The notes under the pieces are model-generated. The model did no database searches. It saw nothing but the letters and a program-made list of their open reading frames with translations, and was not told where the DNA came from. DNA of 64,000 nucleotides from Ruminococcus_G sp964621905 (GTDB lineage Bacteria; Bacillota; Clostridia; Lachnospirales; Lachnospiraceae), in the NCBI GenBank assembly GCA_964621905.1, contig CAZUNG010000006.1:122490-186489 (forward strand), given 5' to 3'. Shown in pieces: positions 44,533-53,144 of the stretch (position 1 is its first letter; the number at the start of each line of letters is the position of its first letter). Made by a program: the position numbers and the translations under genes.

Positions 44533-45144
44533 ATGATACTACAGATCAGTTCCGGAAAAGGACCGGCAGAATGTGAGTTGGCAGTGGGACTGTTGTTCCA
44601 GTCCTTGAAACGGGAGGTTCCGGATATCCAGTGCCTGTCCAGTCACGCATCCGGACAGATGGGCGGCTATTCTTCGATTCTATTTCAAACAACAGCGGAT
44701 TTATCAAGGCTTGTCGGAAGCGTGCAGTGGATTTGCAAAAGTCCTTACCGTCCGTACCACAAGCGGAAAAATTGGTTTATCGAGGTCAGGCGTATTTCCG
44801 GGCTGGGTACGGTCTGTCAATTCCGGGAAGAGGATGTCAAATACGAACATTTCCGCAGCGGAGGAAGCGGCGGTCAGCATGTCAATAAGGTGGAGACGGG
44901 TGTGCGCCTAATCCACCTGCCGACTAAGATTACGGTCACGTCCACATCGGAGCGATGCCAGTATCTAAATAAAAAAGAAGCGATGAAGAAGTTAAAAGCC
45001 ATCTTACATGAGATCGAACAGGAGGGGAAGAGACAGCAGGATCAGGAAGCATGGAGTGCACATCAGAGTATCACTCGGGGCAATCCGATACGGATTTATG
45101 AGGGAATAGAGTTCCGGTTGAAAAAAGATACAACGGAGGTGTAA
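44533..45144 (+). CDS. prfH: Peptide chain release factor H
   Basis: 203 aa, ATG preceded by AAAGGGGAG. A class I release-factor catalytic domain with the GGQ motif in RSGGSGGQHVNKVETGVRL (about residues 112-130) but without the stop-codon recognition domains. Length and position directly after rtcB identify PrfH. Published work on RtcB2-PrfH pairs shows PrfH releasing peptides from ribosomes whose 16S rRNA was cleaved in the decoding centre by colicin E3-type nucleases, after which RtcB re-ligates the RNA. Confidence 0.92.
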   Translation: MILQISSGKGPAECELAVGLLFQSLKREVPDIQCLSSHASGQMGGYSSILFQTTADLSRLVGSVQWICKSPYRPYHKRKNWFIEVRRISGLGTVCQFREEDVKYEHFRSGGSGGQHVNKVETGVRLIHLPTKITVTSTSERCQYLNKKEAMKKLKAILHEIEQEGKRQQDQEAWSAHQSITRGNPIRIYEGIEFRLKKDTTEV

Positions 45145-45335
45145 GGAAGTATCTGTAACAAACGCCTTTACAGATGGAAAAACGAAAATATAATTCATAT
45201 GGATATCATGGGGGTGCGGTAAACCAGAAGCAGTAGAACTTCTCAGAAAGTGAACGCAGATGACAATCGGAGTCACTCAGATAAAGTGAAACAACATACA
45301 TCAAACATATCGATAAAGGAAGGGGGTAATCGACA

Positions 45336-45524
45336 ATGTTTGAAATGTATGAAGATGTGCTTACGGTAGAAGAAGCCTGCGAAGCCTTGAGAATCGGTAA
45401 AAGCAGAATCTACGTCTTGCTCCAACAAAATATATTAAGGGGTTACCGGGAAGGCAGGCACTGGAAGGTATCGAAAGAAGAGCTGATTAATTATGTAAGA
45501 AAAGAATGGCAGAGAGTAGTTTAA
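45336..45524 (+). CDS. Excisionase-family helix-turn-helix protein
   Basis: 62 aa, ATG preceded by AAGGAAGGGGG. The MerR-like winged fold of excisionases fills the protein: LTVEEACEALRIGKSRIYVL (residues 9-28) and GYREGRHWKVSKEELINYV. It may be the directionality factor of the island integrase or a transcription regulator. A second protein of this type precedes the integrase. Confidence 0.85.
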   Translation: MFEMYEDVLTVEEACEALRIGKSRIYVLLQQNILRGYREGRHWKVSKEELINYVRKEWQRVV

Positions 45525-45552
45525 TCTACTCTCTGCGAAATTGTTTGCAATG

Positions 45553-46107
45553 TTAAAAGCCGGGATATAACATACTGGGAGTTTTATTACCTGATTTTAA
45601 AGTCCCAGCTATGGTTTTGTAACTATAACCGGAGAAGGCGATGTCATACTGAGCGAAAAACATACCGAGTTCTTCTGTTACTTGCTCCATATCGATAAAA
45701 GTGGTTAGCCCAGTTGGGGAATGGATAGAGTCTACGACGATATGAATATGTTCGGGAATGCCAGAAGACATTAAATGGGCACCTGCAAATACAAACAGAT
45801 TCTGGAATGCAGATAAGTTCCTAATGCTATTTAATATACTTTCAACAGGAAGGTTCCTAAGGCAGTGGTATTCATGATCTAAGTCAAACGATAGGACATA
45901 GTGATAGCAAAGTGTTTTCTCGATTTTGTGATGATATAGATGGGGATATGTCCATCTTGTTGCTATGTATTGAAGCGGGTCATAATGATTGATCCTTAAA
46001 TTTGTAGATACCTTAGCGTTTGTCCCCTGTCGGGTAATATATGTCACCAGGTTCAACAGATCTTGCATGGCTAAATATTGTTTTGGGATGTACTTGATAA
46101 AAGCCAT
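45553..46107 (-). CDS. Small relaxase-like mobilization protein
   Basis: 184 aa. It starts MAFIKYIPKQ with a candidate nucleophilic Tyr in LVTYITRQGT (about residue 24), a strand YHYVLSFDLDHEY (about 68-80) and a histidine motif EHIHIVVDS (about 118-126), the order expected of a relaxase HUH core. It is much shorter than most relaxases (300-600 aa) and ends soon after the HUH region. The MobC-like gene upstream overlaps it by 37 bp. Relaxases nick oriT to start transfer; assignment rests on motif order and neighbours. Confidence 0.6.
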   Translation of the reverse strand: MAFIKYIPKQYLAMQDLLNLVTYITRQGTNAKVSTNLRINHYDPLQYIATRWTYPHLYHHKIEKTLCYHYVLSFDLDHEYHCLRNLPVESILNSIRNLSAFQNLFVFAGAHLMSSGIPEHIHIVVDSIHSPTGLTTFIDMEQVTEELGMFFAQYDIAFSGYSYKTIAGTLKSGNKTPSMLYPGF

Positions 46108-46382
46108 AAATATGCCACCTCCTCATCGATTAAAGTTAAAATTTCTTTGGTATACGCATCATCAGTTAATTTACGAGTATTGTAGCGGAGTTTTTCCAGG
46201 TGTAGCAGAAAGTCATGCGTTGTTTTTGATAATAATGGATTAGATTCCGTTTTGTTTAAGGTCTGAGTCAGTATAAGCTGACTCAGATTTAAATTTTGTT
46301 CTTTGGCAAGAGCATTTAATTTCTCTCGCTCCTCCGGTGTGGTACGGATTTTAATGGTTTCAGTTTTCAGTGATTTTGGCAT
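46071..46382 (-). CDS. MobC-like relaxosome accessory protein
   Basis: 103 aa; the ATG at 46382 follows GGGAGG. The N-terminus is a ribbon-helix-helix (ETIKIRTTPEEREKLNALAK, residues 8-27) with the MobC-typical continuation LNLSQLILTQTL. Such proteins bind oriT and help the relaxase. It overlaps the relaxase-like gene by 37 bp. Confidence 0.75.
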   Translation of the reverse strand: MPKSLKTETIKIRTTPEEREKLNALAKEQNLNLSQLILTQTLNKTESNPLLSKTTHDFLLHLEKLRYNTRKLTDDAYTKEILTLIDEEVAYLWLLSSTSQNNI

Positions 46383-46406
46383 TTTTGTGCCTCCCTTCTT
46401 ATAATA

Positions 46407-46478
46407 TCGATGTGCTTGGGACATCGAGCAAGCCTACTGCTGTGGACACAATTTTTTATGTAAAAGTGCACAGCAGTA
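46407..46478 (-). promoter_or_regulatory. Candidate oriT: nested inverted repeats upstream of mobC
   Basis: Two inverted repeats lie just before the mobilization genes: TCGATGT/ACATCGA at 46407-46427 (7-nt spacer) and TACTGCTGTG/CACAGCAGTA at 46435-46478 (24-nt spacer). oriT regions typically sit here and contain such repeats; no nic site could be assigned. Confidence 0.5.
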
Positions 46479-47519
46479 TCTTGTTTTATCTTAGTGTTTT
46501 ATCCGTTGTAAAGAATTACTATTATGTTTTGATAATAGAAAAAAACTGCATGCTAAAGCTGTTCGACGGTCAATAATTAGACCGGAATTTGCATTAGTGA
46601 GTATAAATGCTGCTGTATAAGGATTAAAAGCGTATAAAGGTGAAAAAGAAAGGGATATCCGATGAATTATGCAGAGATGACAGGACTTCCTTGTAGAGTG
46701 GTCGCAACGATATAAACAAATTCTAATTAATAATCAAGTAAATAAGGAGTTGAAGAATGGATATACATAAAATAAAACTTATCTCAAACAACATATGCTA
46801 TGGCACAGAACCTTCTTCTAAACCCAGACAAATCTAGTATAATAGAGACTATAAAGAACTTTTTAATTTTTCATATACCTTCTAATTATTCATATAAAGT
46901 AATGCTTGGGGTGCTCAAAAATAAATACGAAAGGGAGGAGTGCAATTTGCGCCGGTCAGCGGTCACTGATGCGTTTACCAGCGGCCGCTCGGCGGAGTTA
47001 ACGGCCAGCGTTTAATCGCCCGATTTTCTTGGTTCTTTTAATTGTTTCTTGGGAACAGCGAAGGGAAGTAGTCTTCTTGTCTCAATTCCGTTATATCTTA
47101 AAAAAGTTTGGGGGAGCAACTTAGGGATTTACGATAACAAGTAAGTTTTTTGAGCGATAGCCCTCAATGTGAAAACAAGGGTATGCAAACTCCCGGGACA
47201 CTTTCAGGGCAAGAAAAGAAGAGTTACGAAAGCCATATGTCAGGGGGGATATTTATGCTTTTAACAAACTAAGCCGCTAAAGAATTTAGGCATGCCCTGT
47301 TTTTGGGTATCTCCCCTGCGTAATTCTACGAACTTTCGCGTGAAGGGGGGCGCCGGTCTTCCTGAGGAAAGGTTGTAAAGATTTGATCCGCCCCTAGGGG
47401 TACAAAGAGAAACAACCACAACCGAGTAGCAATGTTCCAGTAGGGTCCTTTTCCATATTGTTATGGGTTATACGGGCTATTGGGAGCAGGGGTTTCTGCC
47501 ACCATGGGAGTATCCAAAA
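46479..47519 (+). other. 1-kb stretch without a convincing gene; possible structured-RNA (group II intron) remnant
   Basis: A 26-codon frame at 46757-46837 with a ribosome site (AAGGAG) and a GC-rich patch (46950-47014) are seen but not named. From about 47100 to 47515 the sequence has no open frame and looks like structured RNA: paired G-rich and C-rich segments, GGGTATGCAAACTCCCGGG, and a block CTGAGGAAAGGTTGTAAAG followed by CTAGGGGTACAAAGAGAAA that resembles domain I of group II introns. No reverse transcriptase or domain V follows, since an IS256 element begins at 47520. The identification is tentative. Confidence 0.4.
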
Positions 47520-48848
47520 GATTGTGTAAACCTTCAAACTGATGTAAGATAATTACAACAGTTTGGAGGTTTTTATTATGCCAAAGAGAACGAGAAACGA
47601 CTCACCACAGAAACAAGCTATGCGAGAAATGATGAAGGACTATCTGAAAAACAATGATGTCCAGGTCAAGGATGGTGCCGATGTAAATTCTGTTATGCGG
47701 GATATGATGTCGGTACTACTGGAAGGCGTTCTGGATGAGGAGCTGGATGAAGAACTAGGCTACTCAAAGTATGATTATCGAAACAAGGATACGGATAACA
47801 GCAGGAACGGTCATTCTTCCAAAACCATGCATACCTCTTACGGAGATATGAATGTAGCAATTCCCCGAGATCGAAATGGAGACTTTGAACCCCAGGTGAT
47901 CAAAAAGTATCAGAATACGGTTACTCAGGACATGGAGGAAAAGATTATCTCCATGTATGCCAAAGGCATGACTACCGGTGATATCGAAAGCCATATGCGT
48001 GAGCTTTATGACATTGATATCTCAGACAGTACAATCAGCCGGATTACAGATAAAATCCTGCCGATTGTGCGTGAATGGCAGGAACGTCCTCTGGAAGAAA
48101 TCTATGCAGTTGTATTCATGGATGCCATTCACTATCACGTGCGTAATGAAGGCCGTATTGTAAAGCGGGCTGTTTACGTTGCAATAGGGATTGACATGGC
48201 TGGGCATAAAGATGTCTTAGGGATGTATGTTGGCGAAAATGAAAGTGCAAAGTTCTGGCTGTCCATTATGAATGGCCTGAAAAATCGTGGCGTTCAAGAT
48301 ATCTTAATTGCATGTGTTGATGGCCTTACTGGCTTCCCTCAGGCAATCGAAGCAGTATTTCCAAAAACGGAGGTGCAGCACTGTGTCATCCATCAAATCC
48401 GTAATTCAACCAGATTTGTTTCCTACAAAGATATCAAGGTGCTCATGGCAGATCTGAAGCGTGTTTATGCAGCACCTACGGAAGAGACAGCATTATCCGC
48501 ATTGGAGGAATTCGGAAATAAATGGGACAGTAAATATCCCAAAATATCGAAGTCCTGGAATGATAATTGGGCGACCCTTTCCACCTATTTCAAGTATCCC
48601 GAGCCGGTTCGCCGCCTAATCTACACCACCAATGCAATCGAGGGATTCAATCGCCAGCTAAGAAAAGTCACGAAAAGCAAAACGATATTTCCCTCTGACG
48701 ACAGCCTGCTGAAAATGCTGTATCTGGCCACAATGGACATCACGAAAAAGTGGACAGGTCACCGACAAGACTGGGGTGTCATCCATTCACAGCTGGAGAT
48801 TTACTTCGAAGAACGCTTGGCTGGCTATTAATAAAACTGGACACAATC
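47520..48848 (+). mobile_element. IS256-family insertion sequence
   Basis: An element of 1,329 bp bounded by inverted GATTGTGT (47520-47527) and ACACAATC (48841-48848), with one transposase gene. The flanking 8 bp on each side differ, so no target duplication is visible. It separates the structured stretch on the left from a probably truncated gene on the right. Confidence 0.8.
47578..48831 (+). CDS. IS256 family (Mutator-type) transposase
   Basis: 417 aa; the ATG at 47578 follows TTGGAGGTT. Typical features: an N-terminal DNA-binding region, GHSSKTMHTSYGDMNVAIPR (about residues 79-98), DDE residues in VVFMDAIHYHVRNEG (about 181-195), LIACVDGLTGFPQAIEAVFP (about 246-265) and the signature block KTEVQHCVIHQIRNS followed by YTTNAIEGFNRQLRKVTK (about 347-364). 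It is full length and appears active. Confidence 0.96.
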   Translation: MPKRTRNDSPQKQAMREMMKDYLKNNDVQVKDGADVNSVMRDMMSVLLEGVLDEELDEELGYSKYDYRNKDTDNSRNGHSSKTMHTSYGDMNVAIPRDRNGDFEPQVIKKYQNTVTQDMEEKIISMYAKGMTTGDIESHMRELYDIDISDSTISRITDKILPIVREWQERPLEEIYAVVFMDAIHYHVRNEGRIVKRAVYVAIGIDMAGHKDVLGMYVGENESAKFWLSIMNGLKNRGVQDILIACVDGLTGFPQAIEAVFPKTEVQHCVIHQIRNSTRFVSYKDIKVLMADLKRVYAAPTEETALSALEEFGNKWDSKYPKISKSWNDNWATLSTYFKYPEPVRRLIYTTNAIEGFNRQLRKVTKSKTIFPSDDSLLKMLYLATMDITKKWTGHRQDWGVIHSQLEIYFEERLAGY

Positions 48849-48858
48849 AGCCAGTCTT

Positions 48859-49575
48859 ATGCGTGACGACGCACTTGGTAAACAAATCGCAGAATTCACA
48901 GGCTTCTTGGTAGAGAACGTGGATGAAGTAACTGCGGTCTTTCAGAGATTGGAGAACAGCAGGGTGTTAGAGGAGTATGAAGGAACGGCGGATACACGAA
49001 ATTTGTTTTCGGCATTTGCAGTCGTTGGAATAATTTACAGGACATACCTCCAAAAAAAAGGTTCTGAACGAGAAGCTGATGAGTTTCTGGAAGGATATGT
49101 GCAGGAGAGTGAAAATCGGATTCGGTTAATGTCGGAATTTGCAGGCGGAATAGAGCTGTCGAAGTTGCTATCACATAGTGTCTGGGAGCACTTGTCTGTA
49201 GAAAAAGAAATTATTCTGGTGAACATTTCGATGGTAGATGGGGAGGTGATACAAGCTCTTTCAAACAGTGCGGCCATATTGTTTGACGAAGAATTTTATT
49301 ATTTTCCTCCCAGGTTACTAAAGGAAATTTGCAAACCGGTTTTACAGCTGGTATCGGAGCCTGAATTGAAAAAACAGCTAAAAAATAGCGGGATTCTGTA
49401 TTGCAATTCAGCAGATTACACAGTTAAAAAGCAGGTTATCAACGTGTACGGAGGAGTAGAAAGACCTCGAATGATGTGGATTTATAAAGACTTCCTTCTT
49501 TCACCTGATCATTTGTTCCTAGAGGATGTATTCGGTCAAGATACTCAAAGCTTTGATGAAGGGGGATTTAGTTGA
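48859..49575 (+). CDS. Hypothetical partner of the HerA-like ATPase, probably 5' truncated by IS256
   Basis: 238 aa from the ATG at 48859, which lies 11 bp after the IS end and has no ribosome site; the frame is open back to the IS, so the original N-terminus was probably lost. The protein is acidic, helical, without membrane segments. Its stop overlaps the ATG of the ATPase gene (TTGATG), so the two are coupled. Function unknown. Confidence 0.65.
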   Translation: MRDDALGKQIAEFTGFLVENVDEVTAVFQRLENSRVLEEYEGTADTRNLFSAFAVVGIIYRTYLQKKGSEREADEFLEGYVQESENRIRLMSEFAGGIELSKLLSHSVWEHLSVEKEIILVNISMVDGEVIQALSNSAAILFDEEFYYFPPRLLKEICKPVLQLVSEPELKKQLKNSGILYCNSADYTVKKQVINVYGGVERPRMMWIYKDFLLSPDHLFLEDVFGQDTQSFDEGGFS

Positions 49576-50669
49576 TGGGAGATTATGTTGGAAAAGCTGC
49601 CGGAGAGAGGGATGTAAATATCGCTGAAAGTTCACCGAACAGACATATCATCCTCTCAGGTATTAGCGGGTCAGGAAAGTCTATGCGGACGGCAGAATTG
49701 GAAACGAAAATTGTAAAGGATGGAGGAACGGTACTGGAGTTTGACGTTAACGGCACACATTCGGATGTGGAGGCAAAATATTGTAATCACATATCGGCTG
49801 TGAAAGATGGATTGGCTGTGAACTTTCTTGACACAACGCTGGTGGAATTGGGGGAAGAAACGTCGGCTAATTTGGTGGGATATATTATGGACACAATTTG
49901 TCCTAAGGCGATGCGCGGAGCAAGGCAGAAGGCAGCAGTGCGGGAAGCGATCAAATTTGCGATTGGGCATAGGAACAAATTTTCGACAGAAATGGAGGCA
50001 ATTGCTGAGGGATTGAAGATGCAAACTGGCGAAGCAGCAGCAGGAGCTTATGACCACCTTTTCCCAATTCTAGAAGGTGAGATTTTCAGGAAGAGTGTAA
50101 AAACGATACGGGAGGGGGTGATAAACATTATTTCACTTAAGGGGATCAATCCTGGGACGCAAAAAATAATCATTGAAATCATGCTAAATATAATCTGGAG
50201 ACAGATGCGTATTGATGGGCCGAACGGGAAGGGGTTTACCTTGGTGATAGACGAATTTCAAAATTTGAATCTGAATCAGGGGTCAGTGCTATTTCAAATG
50301 CTTACAGAAGCGAGGAAATACAACGTCAGACTGATTTTAGCGACTCAAACTCTGTTAACATTTTCGAGGAAAGATCTTGCAGTGATTAACCAAGCGGCAG
50401 TGCGACTGTTTTTTAGACAGAATCCCAGCGATGCGAAACATGTGGCGGCATTGATTGAACCGAACCATAACGAGAAGTGGATTTCCGAATTAATCCGTTT
50501 GCCCGTTGGACAGGCGATTACCTTAGGAGAACTGGAGCTCTGTGGGAGAACTCTGCATCGGCCAATCATAACACATTTAGGAAATTCTAAATATGGAAGA
50601 ACGCTGCCGGGAGGGGCAACGTGCGATTCTGAAACTGGAGCAATTGCAGAAGTCCGGTCATATCGTTAA
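49575..50669 (+). CDS. HerA/FtsK-like P-loop ATPase (DUF87-type)
   Basis: 364 aa. Walker A GISGSGKSM near residue 28, Walker B FTLVIDEFQNLNLNQ (about 218-232) and the sensor strand VRLILATQTLLTFS (about 250-263). The order, with a helical insert between residues 85 and 175, is that of HerA-type DNA translocases, related to VirD4/TraG coupling proteins. In a mobilizable element it might hand relaxed DNA to a conjugation channel; paired with an unknown partner it might also belong to a defence system. The context does not decide. Confidence 0.8.
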   Translation: MGDYVGKAAGERDVNIAESSPNRHIILSGISGSGKSMRTAELETKIVKDGGTVLEFDVNGTHSDVEAKYCNHISAVKDGLAVNFLDTTLVELGEETSANLVGYIMDTICPKAMRGARQKAAVREAIKFAIGHRNKFSTEMEAIAEGLKMQTGEAAAGAYDHLFPILEGEIFRKSVKTIREGVINIISLKGINPGTQKIIIEIMLNIIWRQMRIDGPNGKGFTLVIDEFQNLNLNQGSVLFQMLTEARKYNVRLILATQTLLTFSRKDLAVINQAAVRLFFRQNPSDAKHVAALIEPNHNEKWISELIRLPVGQAITLGELELCGRTLHRPIITHLGNSKYGRTLPGGATCDSETGAIAEVRSYR

Positions 50670-50695
50670 GGCCGTGCAAGTTGAGGAGGAATGAG

Positions 50696-50884
50696 ATGTC
50701 GGAATTACTTGTTTTAGATGTAAAAGGCCTACAATCTGCTCTGGGAATTGGAAGAGAGACGGCATATAGCTTGATGCGGAGCCAAGCGTTTCCTTCGGTA
50801 CGACTTGGGCGGAGGTATATTGTAGAGAAGGCTGCATTGCAGCGATGGCTAAAAAAATACGAAGGAAAGGACTTTGTTATATAA
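50696..50884 (+). CDS. xis: Excisionase-like helix-turn-helix protein
   Basis: 62 aa; the ATG at 50696 is preceded by GAGGAGG. A MerR-like HTH (LQSALGIGRETAYSLMRSQA, about residues 11-30) and wing (FPSVRLGRRYIVEKAAL) are seen. Its position 60 bp before the integrase gene makes it the best candidate for the directionality factor. The symbol is by role only. Confidence 0.8.
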   Translation: MSELLVLDVKGLQSALGIGRETAYSLMRSQAFPSVRLGRRYIVEKAALQRWLKKYEGKDFVI

Positions 50885-50943
50885 CGGACACAACAACATG
50901 GGGGCTGATTTTAGCCCCTGCAATTTACGAGGGAGGTTTGATT

Positions 50944-52188
50944 ATGAATAAGGATGAAAGAAATTCCAAGGGGCAGGGAAGTTTTAAAATAAATTCCGAT
51001 GGAACAATCACGCACAGAAAAGGGGTGGGGTATAAACCAAACGGAAAAAGGAAGACATTGACAATCACAGCAGCCAATAAAACGGCCTGCATCCGCGAAA
51101 TGAAGAAAAAAGAAGCGGAGTGGAATCGTCAAAAGGCGGCGTCACATATCCATTTGAATGATACCATTATCAACTTATGCTATAATCATTTGAAATATCA
51201 GGTGGAGAACGATGCTTTGAAGCATAAATCGATTGACCGGAGAGAGTGTACGATTGAAAACCAGATACGGGGTTATGATCTGGGAGATATGCAGGTTCAA
51301 GCGGTATCCCCAGTGGAAATCGAAACGCATGTTAATGCACTTATAGCGGAGAAAAGGGTTGGGGGATCTTCAATTGCTAAGGCGATAGATGTATTAAATG
51401 CTGCATTTGAATGGTCTGTAAGGCGGGGAGATTTAGAAAAAAATCCTGTTCATGCGGTTAAGCCGGAGTTGAAGAAAAAGATCAGCAAGATCTCGCAAAA
51501 AGGTGCGAATGAGGCAGATGTAGCAGTCTTGTCAGAGGAGGAAATGGACCTGTTGGTGAAGGAAGCATCAAGTGCACATAAAAATGGAAAGCCCCGATAT
51601 CCCGCAGGGGATTATTGTCTCTTGTTGCTTTTTACGGGGATGAGGGTAGGAGAAATGATTGCACTTCGTTGGAAAGATTGGGATGAAAGTGTTCTTATTA
51701 TCGAAAAAAGCATTTCGATGGCGAAGAATCGGAACAAGAAGAAGGATGAGGAAAATAATTTTATTCCATTTGAAGGCAGCACGAAGAATCAGAAGGCAAG
51801 AATTATACAGCTGACAGACGAGGCAAAGTGGATCTTGCAGCGAATCAAAGGTAGCCGTGATTCCGCTGAACCTAATGAATTTATTTCAACAACAAGGACT
51901 GGCAGACTAAACACAGCGTCAAACCTGGAGCATCGCTTGAAATTGATTTTGAAGAATGCAGGGGTGCAGGATATAAATGGTGGGCTGCATATTTTAAGAA
52001 AGACGTTTGCGACCAGGATGTATGAAAATGGAGCCCGGGTAGAAGAAATTGCTGCATATATTGGTGATCTGGAATCAACCACGAGAAAATATTACATTGC
52101 TATTCGTAAGAAAGTAAAAACGGACAGCGAAATGCGACAGGTGGTTAAGCTTCCTGAAGTTTTAAAAAACAATGAGACGGTAGCATAA
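50944..52188 (+). CDS. int: Tyrosine-type site-specific integrase of the island
   Basis: 414 aa; the ATG at 50944 is preceded by GAGGGAGG. It has an N-terminal arm-binding domain (GQGSFKINSDGTITHRKG), a SAM-like core-binding domain (about 70-170), and the catalytic domain with Arg in FTGMRVGEMIALRWKDW (about 235-251), a beta-hairpin Lys near 285, HILRKTF (about 350) and YIGDLESTTRKYYI with the nucleophilic Tyr (about 375-388). The position usually held by the second His/Trp is Asp, a variation seen in this family. Together with att repeats it explains the tRNA-Gln insertion. Confidence 0.94.
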   Translation: MNKDERNSKGQGSFKINSDGTITHRKGVGYKPNGKRKTLTITAANKTACIREMKKKEAEWNRQKAASHIHLNDTIINLCYNHLKYQVENDALKHKSIDRRECTIENQIRGYDLGDMQVQAVSPVEIETHVNALIAEKRVGGSSIAKAIDVLNAAFEWSVRRGDLEKNPVHAVKPELKKKISKISQKGANEADVAVLSEEEMDLLVKEASSAHKNGKPRYPAGDYCLLLLFTGMRVGEMIALRWKDWDESVLIIEKSISMAKNRNKKKDEENNFIPFEGSTKNQKARIIQLTDEAKWILQRIKGSRDSAEPNEFISTTRTGRLNTASNLEHRLKLILKNAGVQDINGGLHILRKTFATRMYENGARVEEIAAYIGDLESTTRKYYIAIRKKVKTDSEMRQVVKLPEVLKNNETVA

Positions 52189-52282
52189 GGGGGCGAAATA
52201 TGGTGGGAAAAAGGAAATGACTTAAAAAGCGTTCCGTGATATAATATAAATATATTAGACAGGAAGGGATGATAAGCATAAT

Positions 52283-52741
52283 ATGTTAAAAATATACTTA
52301 GATAATTGCTGTTTTAACCGCCCTTTTGATGACCGTTCAAATATAAAGAATTATCTTGAGCGCGAAGCTGTATTGATTGTAATGCAGATGGCGTATAACA
52401 ACAATTTTATGATTGTGGGTTCAGATGTTCTTGAAAAAGAAATGGCACTGATATCTGACGTGGAAAAAAGAAGTAATGTTGAAAGTATGTACCACGAACT
52501 GAGATCAAAGATTGTCACATTGGATGAATCAGTTGTAAAAAGGGCAGAAAACATTATGAGCAGATCTTCAATTAAGGCATTTGACAGCTTGCATTTGGCG
52601 AGTGCGGAAGCCGGAGCAGATATACTGCTGACTACAGATGTAAAATTCATGAAAGCAGCGAATAGATTAGATATCGGGATAAAAGTTCAAAATCCTGTTG
52701 ATTTTGTTTTGGAGGTGAACAATAATGAATATGACTATTAA
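52283..52741 (+). CDS. PIN-domain toxin-like protein (VapC type)
   Basis: 152 aa, ATG preceded by AGGAAGGGA at a slightly long distance. The PIN nuclease acids are seen as MLKIYLDNCCFNRPF (Asp7), SDVLEKEM, AFDSLHLASAEAGAD (Asp about 106) and LLTTDVKFMKAA (Asp about 122). A small gene overlapping its end by 17 bp is the likely antitoxin, an order opposite to most VapBC loci. It would cleave RNA; the target is unknown. Confidence 0.85.
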   Translation: MLKIYLDNCCFNRPFDDRSNIKNYLEREAVLIVMQMAYNNNFMIVGSDVLEKEMALISDVEKRSNVESMYHELRSKIVTLDESVVKRAENIMSRSSIKAFDSLHLASAEAGADILLTTDVKFMKAANRLDIGIKVQNPVDFVLEVNNNEYDY

Positions 52742-52919
52742 GTTGATTAAAAATAGTGAAATCAGGCGTGCAGGAACGGAAGCCTTGATAAAGGCTCTGG
52801 GACCGATTGGTATGGCGAGGTACCTGGAAGAGTATGACAATGGTGGTGTTGGTGACTATACGAAGGAAAAGTATGAACAGCCAGACTATTCCATTGCGGA
52901 TATCATGAAAATGAAATGA
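52725..52919 (+). CDS. Antitoxin-like small protein paired with PIN protein
   Basis: 64 aa, ATG preceded by GGAGGTGAA. The protein reads KLIKNSEIRRAGTEALIKAL, then LGPIGMARYLEEYDNGGVGD. Small proteins with the same LGPxGMxRxLxxF-like core are regularly found beside PIN genes of this type. It overlaps the PIN gene, so co-translation is likely. Confidence 0.75.
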   Translation: MNMTIKLIKNSEIRRAGTEALIKALGPIGMARYLEEYDNGGVGDYTKEKYEQPDYSIADIMKMK

Positions 52920-52970
52920 ATTTTATGATATATGATGCGGCGATTTAAAGAGTAAAAGGAAGGTGCCGGG

Positions 52971-53144
52971 ATGCCAATGTTACTTCATACGTTATTAGGG
53001 CAGTATATACAGGGATTGGTTAAGATTTATGGTGTTCATTTAAAGTCTGTTATATTATATGGCTCATGTGCGAAAAGTGATTTAGAGTCGGCAAAACTTT
53101 TGCTTGAGGCTGGACAATACCGTGGAGTAAATAATAGGGCATAG
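52971..53144 (+). pseudogene. MNT-HEPN relic: nucleotidyltransferase start fused to a HEPN fragment
   Basis: 57 codons with AAGGAAGGTG upstream. The first 35 residues lead to VILYGSCAKSD, the start of an MNT (minimal nucleotidyltransferase) active site, then jump directly to LESAKLLLEAGQYRGVNNRA, the first helices of a HEPN domain, and stop at a TAG where the family has Tyr. The middle is deleted; the rest of a HEPN domain lies at 56505-56791. Confidence 0.75.
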
